Counted from the first letter of the stretch, positions 26,337 to 35,705 are shown. The stretch is 64,000 bases of DNA from Gammaproteobacteria bacterium (GCA_023381645.1 JAMCRJ010000051.1:62001-126000); one strand, 5' to 3'. The notes: generated from the sequence alone by a model not told the origin. Made by a program: numbers and translations.

Positions 26337-27050
26337 TCAGAGGGCACGGGCGAGCACCCAGACGTCGATGCGCTGTACACCGGCGTCCCGCAGGGCGCTG
26401 GCAATCTGGGCGGCGGTGGTGCCGGTCGTCAGTACATCGTCGACGATGGCGACATGATCCGGTACGCTGGCACGCAGGGCAAAGGCTGCATCCAGGTTCT
26501 CCCGCCGGGTGGCCGCGCTCAGTCCGAGTTGGTGGCCGGTATTGCGGCGACGCTGCAGCACCCCAGGGATGACCGGGATTCTCCAGCGTTTGCCCCAGTG
26601 GCGGGCGAGCAGCATGGACTGGTTGTAACCGCGTTCGCGCAGACGCCGGCGATGCAGAGGCACGGGCAGCAGCGCGTCCGGGCGGGACGGCGGATGCTCG
26701 CCCCAGGCACTGGCCCAGGCATCGGCCAGTGGCCTGGTCCAGTCCAGACGCTGCTGAAACTTCCACGCGATGATGGCGGTGTTCAGGGGCTCGGCATAGA
26801 TAAACGGGGTATAGACATGGTCATAGGCGGGGGCTTCCACCGAGCAGACCGGGCAGTCCCCATTGTCCAGCAAAGGTAGCGCGCAATAACTGCAACGCTC
26901 GGCGGGCAGACGCGGCCAGTCGCCGAAACAACCGGCGCAGAGCGGGACACCGGGCGCGGCACAGGCGCGACAACATTCCGGAAATAGCCAGTGGCTGAAG
27001 TGCCCCACTGCGTCGGGTAGCCGATACAGGTGTGAAAGGATCCGTTGCAA
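26337..27050 (-). CDS. ComF/GntX-family phosphoribosyltransferase-like protein
   Basis: A 237-residue ComF-type protein. The N-terminus has a four-cysteine zinc module (ECCRACAAPGVPLCAGC, then CSYCALPL and CPVC). The C-terminus has the PRPP-binding loop IVDDVLTTGTTA and PVPLHRRRLRERGYNQS. ComF aids DNA uptake in competent bacteria and GntX/YhgH is needed for use of DNA as nutrient. It starts with TTG after AAAGGAA. It faces away from bioF across a 115-base gap that holds the bioF promoter. Confidence 0.88.
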   Translation of the reverse strand: MQRILSHLYRLPDAVGHFSHWLFPECCRACAAPGVPLCAGCFGDWPRLPAERCSYCALPLLDNGDCPVCSVEAPAYDHVYTPFIYAEPLNTAIIAWKFQQRLDWTRPLADAWASAWGEHPPSRPDALLPVPLHRRRLRERGYNQSMLLARHWGKRWRIPVIPGVLQRRRNTGHQLGLSAATRRENLDAAFALRASVPDHVAIVDDVLTTGTTAAQIASALRDAGVQRIDVWVLARAL

Positions 27051-27131
27051 GAAGTTCCTTTGCTCAAGTTAAAGCCGTTTGGCAACGCCAGTCGTTGTCA
27101 CCGGATCTGATTCTCTCGCCTCCGCACTCCA

Positions 27132-27160
27132 TTGACAAGGCACAGGCCCCTCCCTATAAG
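27132..27160 (+). promoter_or_regulatory. Sigma70 promoter of the bio operon
   Basis: TTGACA, a 17-base spacer and TATAAG form a nearly consensus promoter. The -10 ends six bases before the bioF ATG, so the transcript would be leaderless or nearly so. Confidence 0.75.
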
Positions 27161-27162
27161 AA

Positions 27163-27174
27163 GCTATGCATAGC
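27163..27174. promoter_or_regulatory. Palindrome over the bioF start codon
   Basis: GCTATGCATAGC is a perfect 12-bp palindrome containing the bioF ATG and the predicted transcription start. It is placed like an operator but does not match the BirA (TGTAAACC/GGTTTACA) or BioR sites known for biotin genes. Confidence 0.45.
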
Positions 27175-28335
27175 GAACGGGAAGAATCATGGCGCGCTGA
27201 ATTGTCCGCCTTGCGTGCGCACGACCTCTGGCGGGAGTTGCAGGTCCTGCAACCTGCGCCGGAGCGTGGGCCGCCCACTTTTGTAGGGGCGCAGGGCGAA
27301 CCGCTCCTGTCCTTCGCCAGCAATGATTACCTGGGCCTGAGCGCAGAGCCGGCCTTACGTGATGCCGCCATCGCCGAGATCCAGCAGAGCGGGGTAGGGG
27401 CTGGTGCCGCGCCCCTGCTCGGTGGCGAGCGGCCCGCCCATGCGGCGCTGGCGGACGCCCTGGCCCGCTGGCTGGGGGTGGAGGCGGTGCTGCTCTTCGG
27501 TAGCGGTTATCTGGCCAACCTGGGCGTCATTTCCACGCTGGTCGGCCGCGGTGATCGCGTCTATGCCGACCGTCTCAACCACGCTTCGCTGGTGGATGGG
27601 GTGCGCCTCTCGGGCGCGCGCCTGCATCGCTACCGGCATGGCGACATGACGCATCTGGCGCAATGGCTGGAACGCGGCGGCCGGGGGCAGGCATGGATCA
27701 TCACTGACGGGGTGTTCAGCATGGATGGCGATATCGCCCCGCTCCCTGAGCTCGCCACCCTGGCGCAGCAGTATGGTGCAGGGATCATCCTCGACGAAGC
27801 CCATGCCTTTGGAGTGCTGGGGACGGAGGGGCAAGGCACCGCGGCGCACTGGAACACGGACATCCACGGGGTAGACGTCATCATGGGCACCTTGGGTAAG
27901 GCCTTTGGTGTTTATGGTGCCTTCGTGGCTGGCAGTCAGGACTTGGTGGATCTCCTGCGCAATCGCGCCCGCAGCTTCATCTACCATACCGCCCTGCCCT
28001 CCGCCCTGGCGGCGGCCGCCCTCGTCGCGCTCGACCTTTTACGGCATGGGGATGCTCGGCGCGAGCGTCTGACACAGCACCGACGGCATTTGCGTGCGCA
28101 AGTGCCCGACGCCCCCTGGTTGGCCAGCGAGACGCCTATTCAGGGCCTCTTGCTGGGCGATGCGCGGCGGGCGTTGACGGTCAGCGCCCAATTGCGCCGC
28201 GCCGGCCTCTACTGCCCGGCAGTACGGCCCCCCACGGTACCTGCCGATAGTGCCCGTCTGCGTATCACCCTCAGTGTGGCGCACAGTCACGATGATATCG
28301 AGCTTCTGGCTGCCGCGCTCCGGGAGGTCTTATGA
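27166..28335 (+). CDS. bioF: 8-amino-7-oxononanoate synthase
   Basis: This PLP enzyme condenses pimeloyl-ACP/CoA with alanine in biotin synthesis. The 389 residues include SNDYLGLS, GSGYLANLG, DRLNHASLVDG, DEAHAFGVLG and the PLP-lysine GTLGKAFG near residue 244. The start ATG at 27166 is needed to keep the N-terminal helix (ESWRAELSALR) conserved in BioF, although it lacks a normal ribosome-binding site. It is first of a four-gene run with 4-base overlaps (bioF-bioH-bioC-bioD). Confidence 0.95.
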   Translation: MHSEREESWRAELSALRAHDLWRELQVLQPAPERGPPTFVGAQGEPLLSFASNDYLGLSAEPALRDAAIAEIQQSGVGAGAAPLLGGERPAHAALADALARWLGVEAVLLFGSGYLANLGVISTLVGRGDRVYADRLNHASLVDGVRLSGARLHRYRHGDMTHLAQWLERGGRGQAWIITDGVFSMDGDIAPLPELATLAQQYGAGIILDEAHAFGVLGTEGQGTAAHWNTDIHGVDVIMGTLGKAFGVYGAFVAGSQDLVDLLRNRARSFIYHTALPSALAAAALVALDLLRHGDARRERLTQHRRHLRAQVPDAPWLASETPIQGLLLGDARRALTVSAQLRRAGLYCPAVRPPTVPADSARLRITLSVAHSHDDIELLAAALREVL

Positions 28336-29093
28336 ACTGGGCGCGTCAGGTCAGTGGTCAGGGACGCCCGCTGGTGCTGCTCCACGGCTGGGGGATGGAA
28401 AGTCGGGTCTTTGCTTCCTGGCGGCCCCTTCTGGATGCGCATTTCACCTGTATCAGCTACGATCTCCCCGGTCACGGGCGGACGCCCTGTGCGCCCTCCG
28501 GTTTGGCTTGGCCAGCCAGTCTGGAGAGTCTCCGCCAGATGCTTGCTCAGGAGGCCCCCAAGCCTCTGTTGCTCGGCTGGTCCCTCGGTGGCTTATTGGC
28601 CCTGGGCATCGCCTTGCAGCACCCCGAATTATTGGCGGGACTGGTGCTGGTATCCAGTTCCCCCGCCTTTTGCCAGCGCCCCGACTGGTTTCCGGCCATC
28701 CCTGCCACGACTCTGGAGGATTTCGCGCAACGCCTGCGCGAAGATCCCCAGGGTACCCGGCGGCGCTTCCTCGCCCTGCAAGTGTTGAACGATCCACAAG
28801 GACGCCGCGCTCTGGAGGGCCTCAGCGCCTGGCCCATGCCGGATCAGACCTGTCTTGCCGATGGGCTGGGGCTGCTGCGGGAGGTAGATTTGCGCAGCCA
28901 ACTGAGGAGACTACCCATACCGGTGCATCTCGTGCATGGGCGACAGGATCGGATCGTGCCCGTAGGTGCCAGCGAATATCTCCACCAGCATCTGATCGGC
29001 AGCCGGTTTACCCTCCTGGAACAGGCTGGTCACGCCCCTTTTCTGTCGCATCCGCAAGCCTGTACCCACGCGCTGCTGGAGACCTGGGGATGA
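28332..29093 (+). CDS. bioH: Pimeloyl-ACP methyl ester esterase
   Basis: A 253-residue alpha/beta hydrolase that removes the methyl group from pimeloyl-ACP methyl ester, ending the malonyl-methyl-ester route. The catalytic serine is in GWSLGG near residue 82, the aspartate in HGRQDRIVP and the histidine in AGHAPFLSHP. VLLHGWGM is the oxyanion-hole motif. The position between bioF and bioC and the length match BioH. Confidence 0.93.
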   Translation: MNWARQVSGQGRPLVLLHGWGMESRVFASWRPLLDAHFTCISYDLPGHGRTPCAPSGLAWPASLESLRQMLAQEAPKPLLLGWSLGGLLALGIALQHPELLAGLVLVSSSPAFCQRPDWFPAIPATTLEDFAQRLREDPQGTRRRFLALQVLNDPQGRRALEGLSAWPMPDQTCLADGLGLLREVDLRSQLRRLPIPVHLVHGRQDRIVPVGASEYLHQHLIGSRFTLLEQAGHAPFLSHPQACTHALLETWG

Positions 29094-29968
29094 GCTCCGG
29101 TAACCCGTCCTTCTTCATGGAAAAACGTGCCGTGCGGCGGGCCTTTGAGCAGGCAGCGGCCGCGTATGAAACCAGTGCCGTCCTGCAGGATCAGGTCGGC
29201 ACGCAGCTCATTGAGCGACTGGACTTCGTCAAGCTGGAACCCCAATGGATACTCGATATGGGTAGTGGTACCGGCCTGCAAAGCCGCCGTCTGAATCGCC
29301 GTTATCCCAAGGCGCGGCTGCTCGCCCTGGATCTGGCATCGAACATGTTACAGCAGGCCCGCCGTCGTAAAGGCTGGCGTCAGCGTCAGTATTTCTGCCA
29401 GGGCGACGCGGAAAATTTGCCACTGGCGATGGCCAGCATCGACCTGCTCTACGCCAATATGTCCATTCAGTGGTGCAATGATCTGGATCAGGTGTTACGC
29501 GAGTTTGCGCGGGTGCTCCGTCCCGGCGGCCTACTCATGTTCAGCACCCTCGGTCCGGACACCCTCAAAGAACTGCGTCAGGCCTTTGCGGCGGTGGACG
29601 ACCAGCCCCATGTCGGTCATTTCATCGACATGCATGATATTGGCGATGCCTTGGTGCGTCAGGGCTACGAAATGCCGGTCCTGGATGTGGAACATTATCA
29701 ACTCACCTATGCGGCGGTAGACGATCTCCTGCGGGATCTGCGGAATATCGGTGCCACCAACGCCGCCGCAGGTCGCGCCCGTGGCCTGCTCACCCCCCGC
29801 CGCCTGCAGGCACTGCGGCAGGCCTACGAGGGTTTTCGCGCCGACGGCCGCCTGCCGGCCACCTATGAAGTCGTCTATGGACATGCTTGGGGCAGCGGCC
29901 CCCATGCGTCCCCGCATGGAGACGGCGGTATCGTTTTTCCTCTGACGCGGCTGCGACGCCGTCCATGA
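29090..29968 (+). CDS. bioC: Malonyl-ACP O-methyltransferase
   Basis: A 292-residue SAM methyltransferase that methylates malonyl-ACP to prime pimelate synthesis. It begins at the ATG overlapping the bioH stop. The family pattern is clear: RAFEQAAAAYETSAVLQ at the N-terminus, LDMGSGTGLQSRRL as the SAM site, LYANMSIQWCNDLDQ, and STLGPDTLKELRQAF. BioC and BioH work as a pair, and their adjacency confirms both. Confidence 0.94.
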   Translation: MSSGNPSFFMEKRAVRRAFEQAAAAYETSAVLQDQVGTQLIERLDFVKLEPQWILDMGSGTGLQSRRLNRRYPKARLLALDLASNMLQQARRRKGWRQRQYFCQGDAENLPLAMASIDLLYANMSIQWCNDLDQVLREFARVLRPGGLLMFSTLGPDTLKELRQAFAAVDDQPHVGHFIDMHDIGDALVRQGYEMPVLDVEHYQLTYAAVDDLLRDLRNIGATNAAAGRARGLLTPRRLQALRQAYEGFRADGRLPATYEVVYGHAWGSGPHASPHGDGGIVFPLTRLRRRP

Positions 29969-30669
29969 CTGGGGAGCATCCTTCGCCGCGTCGGCATGCG
30001 GGTCCACTGCGTGGATTATTGGTCACTGGCACGGATACGGGTGTCGGAAAAACCGCCGTTACCGCAGCCATCGCGCACAAATGTGCGCAGCACGGAATGC
30101 TGGTGGCGGCCCTCAAGCCCATTGTTTCGGGAGTCGAGGCCGACGGTACCTGGGAGGACGTGGAAGTTCTGCGTGCGGCCAGCCAGCCGCCGCGCAGTGT
30201 TGCCGAAACTGGTCTCTACGTTTTCGACCCGCCAGTGGCGCCCCACTGGGCGGCACAACAGGCGGGCGTCACCGTCGAGCGTGGGCGGGTAGCGGCTTTC
30301 GTGCGGATGCAATCCGTGGCGATGGATTGTGTACTGGTGGAGGGCGCCGGCGGTTTTCTTACCCCATTGGGCGATGACTGGGGTGTTGCCGAACTGGCGG
30401 GGGATCTGCATTTTCCTGTGCTGTTGGTGGTGGGCTTGCGGCTCGGTGCCATCAACCACACGCTACTGAGCGTCGAAGCCATCCGCGCACGGGGACTGCG
30501 TTTGGCCGGGTGGGTAGCAAACACCCTGAACCCCGCAGTCGCGGTGGGCACACTGGAGACCTTGCAAGGGCGGCTGGCGGCGCCCTGTCTGGGGGTGCTG
30601 CCTTACACGCCACACTGGTCTCCCGCCCTCCTGAGCCCTTGTCTGTCCCTTCCTGATGTCCTGTATTGA
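29965..30669 (+). CDS. bioD: Dethiobiotin synthetase
   Basis: A 234-residue ATP-dependent carboxylase forming the ureido ring of dethiobiotin. It has the P-loop GTDTGVGKT near residue 22, ALKPIVSGVE and the VEGAGGF motif. The start overlaps the bioC stop. The last enzyme, BioB, is encoded separately at 41064 in this window. Confidence 0.94.
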   Translation: MTGEHPSPRRHAGPLRGLLVTGTDTGVGKTAVTAAIAHKCAQHGMLVAALKPIVSGVEADGTWEDVEVLRAASQPPRSVAETGLYVFDPPVAPHWAAQQAGVTVERGRVAAFVRMQSVAMDCVLVEGAGGFLTPLGDDWGVAELAGDLHFPVLLVVGLRLGAINHTLLSVEAIRARGLRLAGWVANTLNPAVAVGTLETLQGRLAAPCLGVLPYTPHWSPALLSPCLSLPDVLY

Positions 30670-30782
30670 TGTTAGACTGTTTCTGTATTGCCATAAAAAA
30701 CAAAAGGCAAGCGGCCGCGATGTCAGGGTGGAAATTCAGTCGTCGCGGTAAGGTCGGTGTATTCTGATGGAGCGTGCGTGTC

Positions 30783-31679
30783 ATGAAAACATTCAAGAGC
30801 ATACTGCTGTTGGTGGTGACGAATCTGCTGATATTCGTCAGCCTGTCGATCACTTTTACTATTCTGGTCAACTTCATTTTGCCGATCTTCGGTGTCGATC
30901 TGCGCGGAACGGTGAGCGGCGCGGACCTGCTCTGGGCGCTGGTGATCGGTTTTGGCGGCGCCTTTGTTTCGCTGCTGATGTCGAAACATCTGGCGCGCGC
31001 GGGGCTGCAGATGCAACGCATCGACACACCACAGTCGGCCAAGGAACATCTGGTATACGATTCAGTGGCGCAGCTCGCCAATCGTTTGGGCATCCGCATG
31101 CCGGAAGTCTGGGTGTACTGGAATGATGAGCCCAACGCCTTCGCCACCGGACCGGGGCGCAACCACAGCATGGTGGCGGTCAGCAGCGGTCTGGTCAACC
31201 TCCTCAGCGACAATGAGGTGCGGGCGGTACTGGCCCATGAGATGGGGCACGTATACAATGGCGATATGGTGAGTACCACCTTGCTGCAGGGGCTGATGAA
31301 TACCTTTGTATTCTGGTTGTCCATGCTCGCCGCGCGGCAGTTTGATGACCGGCCCATGGTTGCTTTTGTGGTATCCATAGTTCTGCAGATCGGCCTGTCT
31401 TTCTTGGCGCTGATTCCCATCACTTGGTTTTCGCGCCGTCGGGAGTTCGCTGCGGATCGTTTTGCCGCCGAGCAGGTGGGCGTGGCGCCGATGATCTCGG
31501 CCCTGCAAAAACTGCAGCGGGGCGCGGAAGCCCTGCATGTGGTGCATGATGTGGTGCGCGATCCTATGGCGACGGCCTACATTTCCGGAAGCTGGCGCGG
31601 CTGGTTTGCCACCCATCCCAGTCTGGAGGCGCGGGTGGCAGCCCTGCAGGCGTTGCAAAACGGTTATAGTTACCAATAG
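30783..31679 (+). CDS. htpX: Membrane zinc protease HtpX
   Basis: A 298-residue M48 metalloprotease that degrades misfolded inner-membrane proteins. It has two N-terminal membrane segments, the zinc motif HEMGH in VLAHEMGHVYNGDM, two more membrane segments, and the third ligand in REFAADRFAA. I start at the ATG at 30783 because GGAG lies ten bases upstream, too close for the GTG at 30774. The 113-base gap after bioD is AT-rich but shows no convincing promoter or heat-shock box. Confidence 0.93.
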   Translation: MKTFKSILLLVVTNLLIFVSLSITFTILVNFILPIFGVDLRGTVSGADLLWALVIGFGGAFVSLLMSKHLARAGLQMQRIDTPQSAKEHLVYDSVAQLANRLGIRMPEVWVYWNDEPNAFATGPGRNHSMVAVSSGLVNLLSDNEVRAVLAHEMGHVYNGDMVSTTLLQGLMNTFVFWLSMLAARQFDDRPMVAFVVSIVLQIGLSFLALIPITWFSRRREFAADRFAAEQVGVAPMISALQKLQRGAEALHVVHDVVRDPMATAYISGSWRGWFATHPSLEARVAALQALQNGYSYQ

Positions 31680-31731
31680 TTGGTATCACGATGGAGGAAG
31701 TGGTCTTTGATGCAGCCAGGAGGCAGTGCAG

Positions 31732-32451
31732 TTGCGCCCTGAGGGCGTCCGTCCGGTCCTCCTGCAATGCCATGACCGGTCAACCCCCTTCCCCGACCCG
31801 GAGCAGGCCGACGGCAACCTGGTCGCCATCGGCGGCGATTTATCCAGGGAGCGCCTGCTCCTGGCCTATGCCCACGGCATCTTTCCCTGGTTCGGTGAGG
31901 AAGACCCCATTCTCTGGTGGTCACCTGATCCCCGCGGTATTCTGGAGCCCCCGGCGATACACGTCAGTCGCAGTCTGCGCAAATCCGCCCGTAACCGTGA
32001 CTGGCAATATCGCATGGACAGCAATTTTGCCGGTGTCATCGACGCTTGCGCAGCGCCGCGCCCAGGGCAGGGAGATACCTGGATTACTCCTGCGGTGCGG
32101 GCCGCGTACCTGGATCTGTTCGTGGCCGGAGCAGCACATTCCATAGAAGTCTATCAGCAGGACCGTCTGGTCGGGGGACTTTACGGCGTAGCCCTCGGTG
32201 GACTTTTTTTCGGGGAGTCCATGTTCAGCCGGGTGCCCGATGCTTCCAGGCTGGCTCTCGTTCTACTGGCGCGTCATCTCCAGCACTGGGGCTTTGGCCT
32301 GATCGATACCCAGTTCATCACCCCGCACCTGCAGAGCATGGGTGCGCGGGAAATACCCCGCCGTGATTTCCTGCGCGCCCTTGCCGATCTGAGCACCCAA
32401 CATACCCAAGCAGACTGGAACATCTCATTACCGCTGCCCGGGATGTTTTAA
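31732..32451 (+). CDS. aat: Leucyl/phenylalanyl-tRNA-protein transferase
   Basis: A 239-residue enzyme that places Leu or Phe on N-terminal Lys/Arg of proteins, marking them for ClpAP. The core is FPDPEQADGNLVAIGGDL, LAYAHGIFPWF, WWSPDPRGIL, VGGLYGVALGGLFFGESMFS and DTQFITPHL. The TTG at 31732 has AGGAGG eight bases upstream; a GTG at 31726 is too close to the same site. It lies two bases before bpt. Confidence 0.93.
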   Translation: MRPEGVRPVLLQCHDRSTPFPDPEQADGNLVAIGGDLSRERLLLAYAHGIFPWFGEEDPILWWSPDPRGILEPPAIHVSRSLRKSARNRDWQYRMDSNFAGVIDACAAPRPGQGDTWITPAVRAAYLDLFVAGAAHSIEVYQQDRLVGGLYGVALGGLFFGESMFSRVPDASRLALVLLARHLQHWGFGLIDTQFITPHLQSMGAREIPRRDFLRALADLSTQHTQADWNISLPLPGMF

Positions 32452-32453
32452 TC

Positions 32454-33164
32454 ATGGCCTTTTATCTGTCCGCCTTGCAGAAGTGTCCCTACCTGCCGGA
32501 TCAGGAAGAACTTCTGGTGCTCAGCGATCCTCGGGAGATGGTGGGCAGCGCCCAATATGACCAACTTCTGCAGAAAGGATTCCGGCGCAATGGTCCGGTG
32601 GCATACCGCCCGATGTGCCCGCAATGCGATGCCTGCATTTCCGTGCGCATTCCCGTTGCGGAGTTCCGGCCAGATCGTGGCCAGCGGCGCACCTGGGCAT
32701 GCAATCGGGATATACAGATACGGGAACAGCCCCCCCACTGGGAAACCGCCCACGCACGTCTCTTCGCCGAGTATCAGTGTTCGCGGCACCCAGGGGGTGG
32801 TATGGACGAGCATGCGGATCGCCTGTACCGGGAAATGATCGTCGAGAACGGCGGCGTGGATGCCCGCCTCCTGGTCTTTGAGCAGGATGAACAGCCGTTG
32901 GCGGTGGCACTGGTGGACGTGCTCGACGGCGGTGTCTCTGCGGTTTACACCTTTTATACACCGGATCTGCCGCAACGCGGCCTGGGTATTTTTGCTATCC
33001 TCAGCCAGATTGAATGGACCAGGAAGCTGGGCCTTCCCTATCTTTATCTGGGCTATTGGGTCGCCAACAGTCCCAAAATGGACTATAAAAAGCGCTTTTG
33101 CCCCCTGGAGGGTTTTGTGGCGGGCGACTGGCGATTGCTGACAGAGGCGTTCCAACGCGGATGA
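32454..33164 (+). CDS. bpt: Aspartate/glutamate leucyltransferase
   Basis: A 236-residue N-degron enzyme of the ATE1 fold that adds Leu to N-terminal Asp or Glu. The N-terminus has the conserved cysteines (KCPYL; MCPQCDACISVRIPV) and the C-terminal GNAT-like half has YTFYTPDLPQRGLGIFAI and LYLGYWVANSPKMDYKKRF. The aat-bpt order is usual in proteobacteria. Its stop overlaps the fetB start (ATGA). Confidence 0.93.
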   Translation: MAFYLSALQKCPYLPDQEELLVLSDPREMVGSAQYDQLLQKGFRRNGPVAYRPMCPQCDACISVRIPVAEFRPDRGQRRTWACNRDIQIREQPPHWETAHARLFAEYQCSRHPGGGMDEHADRLYREMIVENGGVDARLLVFEQDEQPLAVALVDVLDGGVSAVYTFYTPDLPQRGLGIFAILSQIEWTRKLGLPYLYLGYWVANSPKMDYKKRFCPLEGFVAGDWRLLTEAFQRG

Positions 33165-33940
33165 ACAGTGCCGCACCAGACATTTTCAGCACCTTTTCAC
33201 CGTGGACCGTGGCGGGGGTGACCGGCCTCCTCGGCAGTGCCTGGGCCTTGTCGGCCTGGCAAAAGCTGGGGGTGGGCAAGGAACTTCTGTGGTCGGCGGC
33301 ACGGGCGACGGTTCAGTTGGGGATCATGGGGTTTTTGCTGGGTTGGCTGTTCCGCCAGCATCAGCCGTTTTTGCTGGTACTTTTTCTGATGGCCATGATC
33401 CTGATGGCTGGTCGTTTCAATCGTAAGCGTGGTGCCGGTATTCCGCACGCCTATTGGATCGGGGTGATCAGCATCACGCTGGCGACTACGGTCACCCTCG
33501 GTTGGATGCTCCTTTCCGGACTGGTTTTCTGGCGAGGCGAATCATTGGTCCCCATTGGCGGTATGATTATCGGCAATGCAATGAACGCCGTATCGCTGGC
33601 ACTTAACCGTCTGCGCAGCGAGGTGGACCAGCGTGAGGCGTTGTTGCTGGCCATGTTGGCACTTGGCGCCACGCGCCGCCAGTCGATGCGCAGCCTGTAC
33701 AGTATGGTGGTGCGCAGTTCCCTGATTCCGACGATAGACAGCCTGAAAAGCGTCGGCATGATCCATATTCCAGGAATTACCGCGGGCATGATTCTCGCGG
33801 GTATGGCGCCCCTTGCTGCGGTATCCATGCAATTGGTGGTGATGGTGATGTTGACAGCCGCTGTCACCCTGAGTGTCTCCACAGCGGTTTTGCTGGCTGC
33901 ACCGCGTGCGCTGGTTTTTTCACAACAGATTGAGGAGTAA
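33161..33940 (+). CDS. fetB: FetB-like ABC transporter permease
   Basis: A 259-residue membrane protein of the UPF0014 family, the same length as E. coli FetB. It has about seven hydrophobic segments and the family motifs IGGMIIGNAMNAVSLALNRL and SMVVRSSLIPTIDSLKSVG. FetAB exports iron and protects against oxidative stress. No fetA ATPase is adjacent, so the partner must lie elsewhere. It is translationally coupled to bpt and followed seven bases later by rnt. Confidence 0.85.
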   Translation: MNSAAPDIFSTFSPWTVAGVTGLLGSAWALSAWQKLGVGKELLWSAARATVQLGIMGFLLGWLFRQHQPFLLVLFLMAMILMAGRFNRKRGAGIPHAYWIGVISITLATTVTLGWMLLSGLVFWRGESLVPIGGMIIGNAMNAVSLALNRLRSEVDQREALLLAMLALGATRRQSMRSLYSMVVRSSLIPTIDSLKSVGMIHIPGITAGMILAGMAPLAAVSMQLVVMVMLTAAVTLSVSTAVLLAAPRALVFSQQIEE

Positions 33941-33946
33941 CTGCTG

Positions 33947-34552
33947 ATGGCGGCTTTGGCCGGACGGTTTCGCGGCTTTTTGCCGGTAGTAGTCGACGTG
34001 GAAACGGCAGGATTTGACTCTGAACGTAATGCGCTGCTGGAAGTAGCTGCGATTATCATCGGTGGCGAAGTGGGGCAGTTGCGGCCCGTAGCCACCCACC
34101 ACTTTCAGGTCCAGCCTTTTGCTGGGGCGGTGCTTGACCCGGCAGCGCTGGCGTTTACCGGTATTGATCCCTTTCAGGCACTGCGCGGCGCTGTTTCCGA
34201 GGAGGAAGCCCTGCGCGGAATTTTCAGGCCGGTGCGCACTGCTGTAAAGGTAGCTCAATGCCGACGTGCCATTCTCGTGGGGCACAATGCCGCTTTTGAC
34301 CTGTCCTTTATCAAGGCAGCAGAAAAACGGACTGGTGTCAAAAACAATCCATTTCATCTTTTCAGTACCTTCGACACCGTTAGTCTGGCCGGATTGGCCT
34401 ATGGTGAGACCGTGCTGGCCAAGGCCGCCCTGGCAGCCGGTCTGGACTGGGATCATACCCAAGCGCATTCGGCACTCTATGATGCGCGCCAGACGGCGGA
34501 ATTGTTCTGCCGGATCGTGAATCGCTACGATCTCAATCGGGAGTATCCGTGA
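33947..34552 (+). CDS. rnt: Ribonuclease T
   Basis: A 201-residue DEDDh 3'-5' exonuclease that trims tRNA ends and stable RNAs. Exo I is [10 protein letters not shown], Exo II is [12 protein letters not shown], and Exo III is [15 protein letters not shown] basic patch and the [19 protein letters not shown] stretch are typical of RNase T. Confidence 0.94.
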   Translation: MAALAGRFRGFLPVVVDVETAGFDSERNALLEVAAIIIGGEVGQLRPVATHHFQVQPFAGAVLDPAALAFTGIDPFQALRGAVSEEEALRGIFRPVRTAVKVAQCRRAILVGHNAAFDLSFIKAAEKRTGVKNNPFHLFSTFDTVSLAGLAYGETVLAKAALAAGLDWDHTQAHSALYDARQTAELFCRIVNRYDLNREYP

Positions 34553-34626
34553 AGCACGGTCATTACGCCGCGCATCTGCTAGAATGCCCGCTGAAACATT
34601 TTCAATCGTTATGAAAGGACGTGCTG

Positions 34627-35643
34627 ATGCCTTACCGCCTGCATATTGAACCGAGCGGCCACGAGATGGATTGCGACAAAGATGAAACCATCCTGGAGGC
34701 CGCTCTGCGGCATGGTTTTCATATCCCCTACGGTTGTCGCAATGGTACCTGTGCGACCTGCAAGGGACGTATTCTCCGTGGAGAAGTAGATTACGGGAAG
34801 GTGGAGGAGAAGATCTTGTCGGCCGCCGAGAGAGATGCGGGCTTGGCGCTCTTCTGTCAGGCAATACCCCTGTCCGATGTGACGATAGAAGTCCGGGAGA
34901 TCGGGGCCACCAAGGACATCGAGATTAAAACACTACCGTCCAGGGTGGCAAGAATAGTCGATTTGGCACCCGATGTGCGCGCGGTTTTTCTAAAAATCCC
35001 GACTACGGAGCGTCTCCAGTTCCTCCCTGGACAGTATATCGACATCCTTCTGAAAGACGGCGGCAGGCGGGGGTTTTCCCTCGCCAACATACCCGGTGAA
35101 GATGCGCTCCTGGAGCTGCACATCAAAAGAGTACCTGGCGGTATCTTTACCGGGCATGTATTCAGTGCGATGAAGGAAAAGGACATCTTGCGTTTCGAGG
35201 GGCCATTGGGCACTTTTTTCATTCGTCAGGAATCCACCCGCCCTTTACTGATGGTCGCTACCGGTACCGGTTTCGCACCCATTAAGGCGATGCTCGAGTC
35301 GCTCTTTGCGCAGGGCTCCGTACGTCCGATCCATTTTTATTGGGGTGTGCGCCATCCGGAGGATTTTTATTATCAGGATTTGCTGAGGGAATGGCAGGCG
35401 CGTCATGACTATTTTCAGGTAACCCGGATAGTATCCCGTCCCGATGCTTCCTGGTCCGGAGCAACCGGCTATGTTACGGCACAGGTGATCCATGACTTTC
35501 CGGACGCGAGCGCGCTCGACGCCTATATTTGTGGGCACCCGGATATGGTGTTTTCCTTAAGCGCCGCTTTACAGGGAGCCGGATTGAATCCGGAACACAT
35601 TTATGCAGATGCGTTCGTATTTGCCAAAGCAAAAACAAGCTGA
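34627..35643 (+). CDS. Ferredoxin-like NAD(P)H reductase
   Basis: A 338-residue electron-transfer flavoprotein. The N-terminal 95 residues are a plant-type [2Fe-2S] domain with CX4CX2C (CRNGTCATC) and a fourth cysteine in LFCQ. Then come an FAD domain (RGFSLANIPGE) and an NAD domain (MVATGTGFAPIKAML; CGHPDMV). The layout matches CDP-6-deoxy-glucoseen reductase (AscD) and phenol/toluene reductase components. There is no partner oxygenase or sugar gene nearby, so the partner is unknown. The ATG at 34627 has AAAGGA eight bases ahead. Confidence 0.85.
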   Translation: MPYRLHIEPSGHEMDCDKDETILEAALRHGFHIPYGCRNGTCATCKGRILRGEVDYGKVEEKILSAAERDAGLALFCQAIPLSDVTIEVREIGATKDIEIKTLPSRVARIVDLAPDVRAVFLKIPTTERLQFLPGQYIDILLKDGGRRGFSLANIPGEDALLELHIKRVPGGIFTGHVFSAMKEKDILRFEGPLGTFFIRQESTRPLLMVATGTGFAPIKAMLESLFAQGSVRPIHFYWGVRHPEDFYYQDLLREWQARHDYFQVTRIVSRPDASWSGATGYVTAQVIHDFPDASALDAYICGHPDMVFSLSAALQGAGLNPEHIYADAFVFAKAKTS

Positions 35644-35705
35644 CATAATTATTAAATTGGCGAGGGGTTCTGCCAAGTTAACCTGACTTAGAGGAGCGAT
35701 AGCAT

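Noticed and set aside
28250..29089. An upstream extension of bioC
   Set aside because: It is the bioH region in another frame; the ATG at 29090 gives the usual BioC start.
30670..30782. A heat-shock promoter before htpX
   Set aside because: TTGATG and TATTGC are only 14 bases apart and no sigma32-like CCCATNT element fits.
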